Source: Bin55 sp964572845
Lineage (GTDB): Bacteria > Pseudomonadota > Gammaproteobacteria > Pseudomonadales > Azotimanducaceae
DNA length: 64,000 nt
Direction of reading: 5' to 3'
Assembly (NCBI GenBank): GCA_964572845.1
Contig: CAZNFX010000005.1
Location: 186,001 to 250,000, forward strand
In this document: piece by piece, positions 33,470-41,491 of the stretch
How the letters are laid out: the number at the start of each line of letters is the position of its first letter
Numbering within the stretch: position 1 is the stretch's first letter
Program-made: the position numbers and the translations under genes
Notes under the pieces: model-generated
What the model saw: the letters and a program-made list of their open reading frames with translations, nothing else
The model's database searches: none
Told to the model about the DNA's origin: nothing

Positions 33470-34644
33470 TGCAAATCCAACTTTCCCCAACGCTTGCAAA
33501 CGATGACGAAGCCATACGAGCTAAGGACATCATTGGCAAGTGCGTGCATTGCGGGTTCTGCAATTCCACGTGTCCTACCTACCGTCACTTTGGGGATGAA
33601 TTGCACGGTCCCCGCGGTCGGATTTATCTCATTAAGGGACTGTTGGAACGCGATGAATTCAATGAGACAGCATCCAACAGCCTTTCACTGTGCCTCACAT
33701 GTCGTGCCTGCGAAACCACGTGTCCATCTGGAGTGGAATATGGTGAGCTGGTCGGATATGCGCGCACAGCACTAGCAAAACTTGAACGCAGGATCACGCT
33801 AACCGAGCGGCTGCTGCTAAAGGTCCTGCCCAATTTTCGACTCTTCCGATTCCTCTACCGGCTCGGGAGCATGTTCAAGCTATTCGCTCCTGCGGCGTTG
33901 CGTGATTCGCTGCATCGACGTCTACCAACAACCCAAGCTGTAGAGGGCAAAGGGGGAAGTGTCGTTCTGATCCAGGGGTGCGTTCAGCGCTCGATGACGC
34001 CGGAAGTCGTGAGTCACTTGGCACATCTGCTAACACAGCTTGGAATTGAGTTTCGTGTTGCGGCCAGCGAACAGTGTTGCGGTGCCCTGCATTTGCATCT
34101 TGGGCATCGAGAAAAAGCGCAGAGCCTCATGAGAGCAAACGTATTCGCTTTGGGTTTGAAGGTAGGAGACATTGCGATTTCGACGGCAAGCGGCTGCGGG
34201 GCGACGCTAAAGGAGTACGGACGTGAGTTGGGCACAGACAAAGCCGCACTGTTTTCCGATGCGGTGTTGGATGTGTCTGAGTTTCTTCAACAGTTCCAAT
34301 TCAAAGCACGATTTCAAGAGAAGAGAATCGTATTCCAAAGTCCTTGCACTCTGCAGCATGGGCAAAAGATCACAGGAGTTGTCGAGAGCATTCTGCAGCA
34401 GGCCGGTTACGAACTTTGCGCTGTGCAAGACGACAGTCAGTGCTGCGGCTCAGCTGGCAGTTTCGCAATCTTGCAGCCAGCAACGTCCAATGCATTGCGA
34501 ACCAGAAAGCTCGATAGTTTGCTAGAGCACGATCCCGCTATGATCGCGACCGCCAATATTGGTTGTCAGTTGCACTTGGAAGCGGCTACCAGGGTTCCGG
34601 TGAAACACTGGATCGAACTACTCGCGGTGGACACCCAAACTTGA
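33469..34644 (+). CDS. glcF: Glycolate oxidase iron-sulfur subunit GlcF
   Basis: The iron-sulfur subunit of glycolate oxidase. Two ferredoxin-type cysteine motifs lie near the N-terminus (KCVHCGFCNSTCPTYR and LCLTCRACETTCPSGVEYGE) and two CCG domains follow (EQCCGALHLHLG and SQCCGSAGSF). The 391 residues match the family. The start ATG overlaps the glcE stop (TGATG); a GTG one codon earlier is also possible. It ends six bases from the convergent DsbA-like gene. Confidence 0.92.
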   Translation: MQIQLSPTLANDDEAIRAKDIIGKCVHCGFCNSTCPTYRHFGDELHGPRGRIYLIKGLLERDEFNETASNSLSLCLTCRACETTCPSGVEYGELVGYARTALAKLERRITLTERLLLKVLPNFRLFRFLYRLGSMFKLFAPAALRDSLHRRLPTTQAVEGKGGSVVLIQGCVQRSMTPEVVSHLAHLLTQLGIEFRVAASEQCCGALHLHLGHREKAQSLMRANVFALGLKVGDIAISTASGCGATLKEYGRELGTDKAALFSDAVLDVSEFLQQFQFKARFQEKRIVFQSPCTLQHGQKITGVVESILQQAGYELCAVQDDSQCCGSAGSFAILQPATSNALRTRKLDSLLEHDPAMIATANIGCQLHLEAATRVPVKHWIELLAVDTQT

Positions 34645-34650
34645 GGTCTT

Positions 34651-35433
34651 TCATTCGAGGTTCTCCGACGGCTCAGCCGGTTCCACGTTGTCGGCTTCTA
34701 TTGGAAGCTCAGCAGACGGTTCGTCGACAACTTCCTCCAAGCTAGTTGCTGTGTCGATGTCTGTCAATTCACCGTTTTGTATCCCTGCAATTACATCGCG
34801 CAATGTCTTGATCATCTCTCGAGGCAGTGTCTTTGGAGGAATCACGTACCTATTGCCGACTACAAGGAAAGGTACGCCCCCTATTCCCAATTCGCGCGTC
34901 AATTCCGCATTTCGTTCGACTATTTCGCTGACTCGATCGCTTGCGTATAGGCGTTGGAACATCTCCCTATCCACACCGTGACCTTCCACAAAATCTGCTA
35001 TGGCGCTAGGTGTGTTGAACGTCCTTGGACGGAGGCCGACTTCTCGGAAAATCCTATCGCTGTGTTCACTGGCTAGTCCGCGTTGCTCCAAGGCAACATG
35101 AAGATTGGCGAGGGCCTTGGTCTGGGTATCGAAAGATACATGGATTTTGCGAAAGGAAATGTCGTCGGCGTTGTCGCTAGCCCACCTATCCAACAAAGGC
35201 TCTAGCTTTTCGCAATGTGGACACCCGTAGGAAAAGAACTCGATGACTTCGATCGGTTCTGATTGCAGCTCGCGGTCCTGAAGTGTGACATAGGGCTCGG
35301 TATTGCCGGTACCTACCAGTCCGAGGGCATAGATCAGGATGTACCCCAGGATGACAATCACGATGGCGGCAATCGCACCGAGAATGACACGACGGACTAT
35401 CTCAACGTTAGATACGTGGCGTTTGCGCACCAT
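34651..35433 (-). CDS. Membrane-anchored DsbA-like thiol oxidoreductase
   Basis: A 260-residue thioredoxin-fold protein. An N-terminal membrane helix (about 13-36, VILGAIAAIVIVILGYILIY) anchors a periplasmic DsbA domain. The active site is CPHC in FFSYGCPHCEKLEP, and the cis-proline loop is GVPFLVVGN. A helical insert lies between, as in DsbA. An acidic tail (about 225-260) is unusual. It most likely forms disulfides in exported proteins; an uncleaved signal anchor instead of a cleavable peptide is inferred from the basic N-terminus and the lack of a clear cleavage site. Confidence 0.83.
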   Translation of the reverse strand: MVRKRHVSNVEIVRRVILGAIAAIVIVILGYILIYALGLVGTGNTEPYVTLQDRELQSEPIEVIEFFSYGCPHCEKLEPLLDRWASDNADDISFRKIHVSFDTQTKALANLHVALEQRGLASEHSDRIFREVGLRPRTFNTPSAIADFVEGHGVDREMFQRLYASDRVSEIVERNAELTRELGIGGVPFLVVGNRYVIPPKTLPREMIKTLRDVIAGIQNGELTDIDTATSLEEVVDEPSAELPIEADNVEPAEPSENLE

Positions 35434-35560
35434 TCTGAGTATTAACCTCCATATAGCCTACTGAGTCGATTCAGTCTAGGTCAACTGGACCCATGACATC
35501 GCATACGCATGGGAAAAGAGATTAACAGACGGAGGCCTCTTGGAACAGATTCGGTACACG

Positions 35561-36022
35561 CTATTGCACCGGTTTGTCGCGACCGGCGGTTTCGTTCAGA
35601 GTTTGTTGTGCGGATCGGGTGGGTTGAGACTCTAGTTTCGCTGTAGCCTCGATCTCGACGAGTGCTTCATCTTCGATCAGCGCTTTCACAACCACAACCG
35701 ACATGGCCGGGAAGTGCCGGCCAAAAATCTCTCGGTAGATTCCACCGATTTGGCGCAAGTTGGTTAGGTACGACTGCTTGTCTGTAATGTACCACGTAAG
35801 TCTCACAACATCGGAGGCATGGCCGCCGGATGCTTCCACTACGGCCACCACATTTTGCAGAGCTTGTTTCGCTTGCAATGCAAAGTCTTGAGTTTCAAAC
35901 TTCTGTGACCTGTTCCAGCCTATTTGTCCAGCGACGAACAGTAGCCCCTCTGGTGTCAATACGCCGTTTGAGTAGCCACGGGGCCGATCCCAATCGTTGG
36001 GATTAATTGTTCGGTTGTCCAT
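35561..36022 (-). CDS. RidA-family enamine/imine deaminase
   Basis: A 153-residue RidA (YjgF/YER057c) protein. Members hydrolyse reactive enamines and imines. It has SNGVLTPEGLLFVAGQIGWN, the DVVRLTWYITD segment and the C-terminal VEIEATAKL (usually EIEAIA), followed by a 20-residue polar tail. In the closest family members an arginine before the Phe/Tyr loop binds carboxylate; the exact equivalent is not certain here. It is last in the minus-strand tryptophan/anthranilate operon, 33 bp after kynU. I infer that it clears imines made from the amino-cyclohexene CoA intermediate. Confidence 0.83.
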   Translation of the reverse strand: MDNRTINPNDWDRPRGYSNGVLTPEGLLFVAGQIGWNRSQKFETQDFALQAKQALQNVVAVVEASGGHASDVVRLTWYITDKQSYLTNLRQIGGIYREIFGRHFPAMSVVVVKALIEDEALVEIEATAKLESQPTRSAQQTLNETAGRDKPVQ

Positions 36023-36055
36023 GATCCATGCTGCTGTACTCAGGAGCTATTGAGT

Positions 36056-37252
36056 TCACGTCACGGTATTCCTGACTTCGTACTTCGGTTGGCGCCAAGT
36101 CTCATCGTTCATTACTTGCTCAATGGTTTGAGCAGCTCGAACCATGTCATTTTCATCGAGAAAGAGAGGCGTTATTCCAAATCTCATGATGTCCGGTTCG
36201 CGAAAGTCTCCTATGAGTCCACGATCCAACAGTGCCTGAACGACTGAATATGCATTGGAGAAGGAAAACGATACTTGCGATCCTCTCCGTTCAGGTGGAC
36301 GGGGCGAGGCAAGATTCAACATTGGACAACGACTCTCCACTTCGTCAATGAACAGCTCGCTCAAGAGAATCGAACGCTTGCGAACTTCGTTCAGATTGAT
36401 TCCTTGCCATATATTCAAGGCCTGCTGCAGGAGTTTGAATTGCACTACGGACGGCGTACCGATGCGAAATCGCTCAACGCTGTGAACCGGATCGTATTTC
36501 AAGCTCATGGCAAAGGGACTCCTATGCCCCATCCAACCGGCAATCGCCGGATCAATGGATGTAACGATGTCGGGCCGGACGTAAATGAAAGCCGGTGCGC
36601 CAGGCCCGCCGTTGAGATACTTGTAGGTGCATCCAACGGCAAATTCGGTACGGACCTCTTCCAGTGCAAGTGGCATCGCTCCAACTGAATGGGCAAGATC
36701 CCATATCGTTAACGCGCCAACTCGATGTGCCTTTTCGGTAATGCCTTTCATATCGTGCATCCGGCCTGTTCGATAGTCCACATGCGTGAGGTATACGACA
36801 GCAACTTCGTCCGTAATGCTGTCGAGTACGCCCTCAGGAGGAGGTGTTTGCAACTCGTGCGACTTGTCAATCAAATCGATCAGACCCTGCGCGATGTAGA
36901 GATCCGTCGGGAAATTTCCGGCATCTGACAAGACAATCTTCCTATCGGGTCGCATTTGGAGTGCCGCTGCCAATGCTTGATAGGCTTTTATGGAAAGGGT
37001 ATCGCCTGCGGATATGGAGTCTGGGGGTGCACCCACGATCGGTGCAATCTGATTGGCCACCGTAGCAGGCAGTGACATCCATCCCGCAGTATTCCACGCA
37101 CTGATTAGCTCCTTCCCCCATTCTTCTCTGACAACTTGAGCAGCTTGATCTGCGCTGTTCCGCAAGGGCGGGCCAAGCGAGTTACCATCCAAGTAGAGAA
37201 GATCGTCGGGTAGCGAAAAGAGCTCCTTGCAGGGAAGCGACAAATTGCTCAA
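36056..37252 (-). CDS. kynU: Kynureninase KynU
   Basis: KynU is a PLP enzyme that cleaves kynurenine to anthranilate and alanine. It carries YLDGNSLGPPLRNSADQA at the N-terminus, the PLP aspartate segment TIWDLAHSVGA, the Schiff-base lysine in VGCTYKYLNGGPG and GWMGHRSPFAM. I place the start at the TTG giving (M)SNLSLPCKELF: it overlaps the kynA stop as TTGA and has GGAG five bases upstream. That makes 398 residues, slightly short of the usual 410-420. The frame is open for 77 more codons inside kynA, but that stretch lacks family features. Confidence 0.9.
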   Translation of the reverse strand: MSNLSLPCKELFSLPDDLLYLDGNSLGPPLRNSADQAAQVVREEWGKELISAWNTAGWMSLPATVANQIAPIVGAPPDSISAGDTLSIKAYQALAAALQMRPDRKIVLSDAGNFPTDLYIAQGLIDLIDKSHELQTPPPEGVLDSITDEVAVVYLTHVDYRTGRMHDMKGITEKAHRVGALTIWDLAHSVGAMPLALEEVRTEFAVGCTYKYLNGGPGAPAFIYVRPDIVTSIDPAIAGWMGHRSPFAMSLKYDPVHSVERFRIGTPSVVQFKLLQQALNIWQGINLNEVRKRSILLSELFIDEVESRCPMLNLASPRPPERRGSQVSFSFSNAYSVVQALLDRGLIGDFREPDIMRFGITPLFLDENDMVRAAQTIEQVMNDETWRQPKYEVRNTVT

Positions 37253-38088
37253 AGTTCGCTCCGTACCCGCCAGAGTTCTGGAAAAAGAACAACGTTGAGT
37301 CGTTGCATCAGCAGAGGCACTCCTGATGTGCCGCCAGTGCCTCGCTTGTAGCCTATGACTCGTTCGACAGTAGTCACGTGATTGAATCGCCATCGTCGAA
37401 AGTAGTCTTCCAAATCGATGAGCTTCTCCGCCAGCTCGTACAGTTGCCAATGCCTCGCGGTATTCTGGTAAACCAATTGCCAATGCTCTTGGATGCTGGG
37501 ATCGAGCTTGTGAGGCTGTCGCAACTGTGGAGCAGGCATCGCTGAAGTGTCGCCGTCTAAGGATTGGTAGAGCACACGAACTGCTGAATCATAGATGCTT
37601 GGACGATCCAGCTCACCATTGAGCTCCTGCAAACACTTGGGAGATTTCTCGTGGATCTTGAGCATTTCGACGTTGCGATTTCCAAGCATAAATTCGATCA
37701 TGCGATACTGAAAGGACTGAAGACCGGACGAGGTCCCAAGCGCTTCGCGGAACATCGTGTACTCGCTAGGGGTCATCGTTCGCAACACATCCCAAGCACC
37801 GTTCAATTGATCGAAGATTCGTGCCACGCGACTAAGCACCTTGAAGGCCGACTCTAACTCCCTGTCTTGAATATCGTTCCTTGCTCTGGCAAGTTCGTGA
37901 ATGACCAATTTCATCCACAATTCTGTAGTTTGATGCTGAATGATGAACAGCATTTCATCATGTGCTGAAGTCAGGGGCTGTTGGGCGGAAAGAAGGGCTT
38001 CGAGGTTAAGCAAATCGCTATAGGTTCGTTCCGCGCTGTTATCCAAACGCTGGGGCCAATCTACTTCTCCTTCACCTGCACTGCTCAT
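37249..38088 (-). CDS. kynA: Tryptophan 2,3-dioxygenase KynA
   Basis: KynA is the heme enzyme that opens the indole ring of tryptophan to N-formylkynurenine. The 279-residue protein has YSDLLNLEALLSAQQPL, the distal-histidine segment IIQHQTTELWMKL and the proximal heme-ligand region RWRFNHVTTVERVIGYKRG, followed by GTGGTSGVPLL for the substrate carboxylate. It overlaps the upstream CoA-ligase gene by four bases and the downstream kynU by four bases. The three are therefore translationally coupled. Confidence 0.96.
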   Translation of the reverse strand: MSSAGEGEVDWPQRLDNSAERTYSDLLNLEALLSAQQPLTSAHDEMLFIIQHQTTELWMKLVIHELARARNDIQDRELESAFKVLSRVARIFDQLNGAWDVLRTMTPSEYTMFREALGTSSGLQSFQYRMIEFMLGNRNVEMLKIHEKSPKCLQELNGELDRPSIYDSAVRVLYQSLDGDTSAMPAPQLRQPHKLDPSIQEHWQLVYQNTARHWQLYELAEKLIDLEDYFRRWRFNHVTTVERVIGYKRGTGGTSGVPLLMQRLNVVLFPELWRVRSEL

Positions 38089-39701
38089 GTCTCTGCTCGC
38101 AGTCGAAATCGCTGGACCTTTCCTGTTGCAGTTTTGGGCAAGGCATCGGCAAACACCACGGACCTTGGGTACTTGTACGGTGCGATTGCCGCCTTTACAT
38201 GATCCTGCAATGACTCAACCATGGACTCGTTCGGTTCGTGGTTGCCGTCAAGTACAACGTGCGCCTGCACGATAGAACCTCGGGCCTCGTCCGGCACTCC
38301 AATTACCGCGCATTCAGCTACTGCCGAATGCGAAAGTAAAGCTGCCTCGACTTCGGGACCAGCAATGTTGTAACCCGAAGAAATGATCATGTCGTCGTTC
38401 CTGGCAGCAAAGTGGAAGTATCCGTTCTCGTCCACAGAGAAAGCATCTCCAGAGATGTTCCATCCGTCTTGCACGTACTCGCTTTGGCGATCACCACGTA
38501 AGTAGCGACAACCGGTTGGGCCTTTAATTGCCAGTCTGCCCGTAGTTCCTGGTCCCACGTCTTTGCCTTCCATATCCACTACCTTTGCTTGGTAGCCCGA
38601 AACTGGCTTACCTGTGCAAGCGCTCCTGTGGTCGTTGATTCTGTTGCTGATAAAGATATGCAGAAGCTCGGTTGTACCGATCCCATCCAGAATAGGTTTG
38701 CCTGTCTTTGCAATCCACTCGTCGTAGATAGGACTGGGTAGCGTCTCGCCTGCGGACACCGCAATGCGCAAAGAGGAGACATCATGCTGCTGCAGAGACT
38801 GCAGAACGACTCGATACGCAGTGGGGGCTGTGAAACAAATGGTCGCGCGATGCTTCTCGATGAATTCTCCCATCATTGGTGGTGGAGCTGCGTCAAGCAA
38901 TACCGCACTTGCGCCGAAACGAAGCGGAAAAATTGCCAATCCTCCTAGTCCGAACGTAAATGCCAACGGAGGCGAGCCGATAAACACATCGTTGGACTTA
39001 ACCTCCAACACCTCTCTCGCGTAGCCATCGGCGATGCAGAGCAAATCTCTGTGAAAATGCATTGTTGCTTTAGGCTCACCCGTCGATCCAGAGGTAAATG
39101 CAAGCAGGGCGACGTCATCTTGCGACGTTGCAACAGCGTCGAAGCTCCGAGGTTTCGCCAACGCAAGGCGATCCAATTCTGCGTCATGCAATGCGGTTCC
39201 ATCGAAGTCCACTACAGTCTTTAGACACGAGCTCTTCTCTTTGCATTCAGCAAGTTCGTCCATTAGTCTCGCATCGCAAAGTGCGTGGGTAATCTCTGCC
39301 TTCTCGACATATTTGAGAAGTTCGGCAGCGCGAAGCATTGGCATGGTGTTGACTGCTACGGCTCCGACTTTGGTAACGGCGAGCCAGCACGCTACGAACG
39401 CTGGATTGTTGGCGGACCGGATCAATACACGATTCCCCGGTCGTACTCCTAAATCGTCGACTAGGGCATGGGCCAATTGGCTTGTCCACTCGCTGAGCTC
39501 CCGATAGGTTCGCTGACGACCGATGCCTGCCAGTGCCACGTTGTCACCAAACCCCTTCTTGACCATTTCATCTGAGAGTTCAGTTGCTGCATTCAAGCGC
39601 TCCGGGTACTGAAACCGGCCGAGCAATAGGTCTGGCCAAGCATCTAGAGAGGGCAGATTGTCTCGTGCAAACGTGTCGATGTGTGCAGACGGTCTAAGCA
39701 T
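38085..39701 (-). CDS. 2-aminobenzoate (anthranilate)-CoA ligase, benzoate-CoA ligase family
   Basis: A 538-residue ANL ligase of the benzoate/2-aminobenzoate-CoA type. The N-terminal FARDNLPSLDAWPDLL and the short DMEGKDVGPGTTGRLAIKGP are typical of annotated 2-aminobenzoate-CoA ligases (abmG in Azoarcus). It has the P-loop AFTSGSTGEPKATMHFH, the A5-like DGIGTTELLHIF and the catalytic lysine in TATGKVQRF. I use the ATG with GAGGTG upstream. Tight coupling to kynA and kynU, which yield anthranilate, makes anthranilate the likely substrate. Benzoate or salicylate cannot be excluded by sequence. Confidence 0.85.
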   Translation of the reverse strand: MLRPSAHIDTFARDNLPSLDAWPDLLLGRFQYPERLNAATELSDEMVKKGFGDNVALAGIGRQRTYRELSEWTSQLAHALVDDLGVRPGNRVLIRSANNPAFVACWLAVTKVGAVAVNTMPMLRAAELLKYVEKAEITHALCDARLMDELAECKEKSSCLKTVVDFDGTALHDAELDRLALAKPRSFDAVATSQDDVALLAFTSGSTGEPKATMHFHRDLLCIADGYAREVLEVKSNDVFIGSPPLAFTFGLGGLAIFPLRFGASAVLLDAAPPPMMGEFIEKHRATICFTAPTAYRVVLQSLQQHDVSSLRIAVSAGETLPSPIYDEWIAKTGKPILDGIGTTELLHIFISNRINDHRSACTGKPVSGYQAKVVDMEGKDVGPGTTGRLAIKGPTGCRYLRGDRQSEYVQDGWNISGDAFSVDENGYFHFAARNDDMIISSGYNIAGPEVEAALLSHSAVAECAVIGVPDEARGSIVQAHVVLDGNHEPNESMVESLQDHVKAAIAPYKYPRSVVFADALPKTATGKVQRFRLRAET

Positions 39702-39885
39702 GGGCACCTCGCATGAGAAATTGAAGCTTAGGTTGGGTCACGATTTGAACACTTCTTGTAGACGACATGCTATTGGAGATGGTTGGATGGCACTGTATAC
39801 GACTGGATTGTTCAACGTAGCTCCTGCCCTCATTGAAGCCAGTTGATTGGGAAGCGTAGGGCGGAATCTGAAGTTGCACAACCTT

Positions 39886-40716
39886 CTAGTCTCCATGAAA
39901 CACGGGGCGTTCTTTCACGAGGAACGCTTGATACGCACGTGTGAAGTCTTCGGTTTGCATGCAGATTGCCTGCGCCTGAGCTTCTGACTCGATGGCTTGC
40001 TCCAAGGACATTGACCATTCTTGGGCAAGCATAGTCTTTGTCATCATGTTTGCGAATCCTGGTCCTTCGGCAAGTCTTGCTGCCAGCTGCGATGCTTCAT
40101 TCTCAAGTTCCGCACTGGTAACTACGCGATTGAAAAAACCCCACTCTGCACCTTCCTCGGCAGACATCGTCCTACCAAGAAGCAGCAGTTCAGCTGCACG
40201 TCCTTGACCAACGATGCGTGGCAGCATGGCGCACGCACCCATGTCGCAGCCTGCTAATCCCACTCGATTGAAGAGAAAAGCGACTCTTGCTTCCGGTGTA
40301 GCTATACGTAGATCTGAAGCCATGGCGATAATCGCTCCTGCTCCCGCACAAATTCCATCCACCGCTGCAATTATTGGGGTTCCGCAATTCAACATGGCTT
40401 TTACTAGATCGCCTGTCATTCGGGTGAACTTCAAGAGTCGCGATGTGTTCATATCGGTGAGAGGACCGATGATTTCGTGAACATCTCCGCCCGAACAGAA
40501 GTTCCCTTCATTCGAAAGCAGAATTACGGCATCGACACCGTCATCGTTGCGTAGCTCGTGGAACCAATCTCTCAGTTCGGCGTAGCTTTCAAATGTCAAA
40601 GGGTTCTTGCGTTCGGGACGCTTCAATGAAATGCGCGCCACACCCTCGACGATTGAGCATGTGAAATGTTCTGGTTTTGCAGAGACTGACACCGTACCTA
40701 CCCTTTTGGGACACAT
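39886..40716 (-). CDS. Enoyl-CoA hydratase/isomerase in the anthranilate operon
   Basis: A 276-residue crotonase-fold protein. The oxyanion-hole segments are present (SNEGNFCSGGDVHEI and AVDGICAGAGAIIAM). A catalytic-side acid lies near AFLFNRVGLAGCDMGA, where one of the usual glutamates is replaced by N or D. It is 31 bp after the SDR gene and 178 bp before the CoA-ligase gene on the same strand. I infer that it hydrates or opens the non-aromatic CoA ester formed from 2-aminobenzoyl-CoA. A GTG eight codons downstream is another start. Confidence 0.83.
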   Translation of the reverse strand: MCPKRVGTVSVSAKPEHFTCSIVEGVARISLKRPERKNPLTFESYAELRDWFHELRNDDGVDAVILLSNEGNFCSGGDVHEIIGPLTDMNTSRLLKFTRMTGDLVKAMLNCGTPIIAAVDGICAGAGAIIAMASDLRIATPEARVAFLFNRVGLAGCDMGACAMLPRIVGQGRAAELLLLGRTMSAEEGAEWGFFNRVVTSAELENEASQLAARLAEGPGFANMMTKTMLAQEWSMSLEQAIESEAQAQAICMQTEDFTRAYQAFLVKERPVFHGD

Positions 40717-40747
40717 TTGCGACTAGTTGAGTGTAGAAGATGTTGGC

Positions 40748-41491
40748 TTAAATCGGTCCGCCAGAAACGCAGAGCGCTTGTCCATTCACTGACGAAGCGG
40801 AATCAGAGCACAGCCACTCTACGGTCGCCGCGACCTCAGTTGGTTCGATAAACCTCTGCTGAGGATTGGTTTCGAGCAGCGTCTGCTTCGCTTCGCTTGT
40901 TGACATTCCCGTCTTGCTTTGGATGTTTTCCAAGGTGCGGTCCAAAAGTGGCGTACGAGTGTATCCCGGACAGACGGCATTGACCGTAACGCCAGTGTGT
41001 GCCATTTCAATTGCGACCGAACGAGTCAAGCCGATTACTGCGTGTTTTGCGGCGCAATACGCCGAAACATAGGGAAAGCCCCTCAATCCCGCCGTCGAAG
41101 CAATTGCAATCAGGCGTCCCCAATTTGCGGTTCTCATGTCTTGCAGTGCAGTTTGCCAAGTATTGAACACACCTACAACGTTAACGGAAAGCATTCGTTC
41201 GAATAGTGACGTATCGGTCTTGCCAAATGGTTCGCTGCTTGCCGCCCCCGCGTTTGCAACGACGATTTCTATGGGTCCCTGCTCGGCTCGGGCGGCAGCG
41301 TACGCTGCGACTACCTGAGTTGAATCGCTTACGTCACACACGACATAACGCAACTGCTGAGCTCTTAGGGTCTCCTCGGTGCGGCCCATGATGGTCACCT
41401 TTGCTCCAGAGTGGGCGAGTGTCTGAGCGATTGACGCGCCAATCCCCGTTCCGCCCCCTGTTACGACGGCGTGCTTTCCTTCAATCGTCAT
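40748..41491 (-). CDS. Short-chain (3-hydroxyacyl-CoA) dehydrogenase in the anthranilate operon
   Basis: A 247-residue SDR with VVTGGGTGIGASIAQTLAHSG (8-28), VANAGAAS in the NNAG position, the catalytic serine in AIASTAGLRG, YCAAK, and a C-terminal VNGQALCVSGG. Its start overlaps the stop of the upstream monooxygenase/reductase gene by four bases, so the two are translationally coupled. A role as the alcohol dehydrogenase of the ring-degradation sequence after 2-aminobenzoyl-CoA is inferred from that coupling. Confidence 0.85.
   Translation of the reverse strand: MTIEGKHAVVTGGGTGIGASIAQTLAHSGAKVTIMGRTEETLRAQQLRYVVCDVSDSTQVVAAYAAARAEQGPIEIVVANAGAASSEPFGKTDTSLFERMLSVNVVGVFNTWQTALQDMRTANWGRLIAIASTAGLRGFPYVSAYCAAKHAVIGLTRSVAIEMAHTGVTVNAVCPGYTRTPLLDRTLENIQSKTGMSTSEAKQTLLETNPQQRFIEPTEVAATVEWLCSDSASSVNGQALCVSGGPI

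Noticed and set aside
37253..37483. N-terminal extension of the kynU frame by up to 77 codons
   Set aside because: It lies inside kynA, lacks kynureninase features, and a TTG with a good ribosome site at 37252 overlaps the kynA stop.
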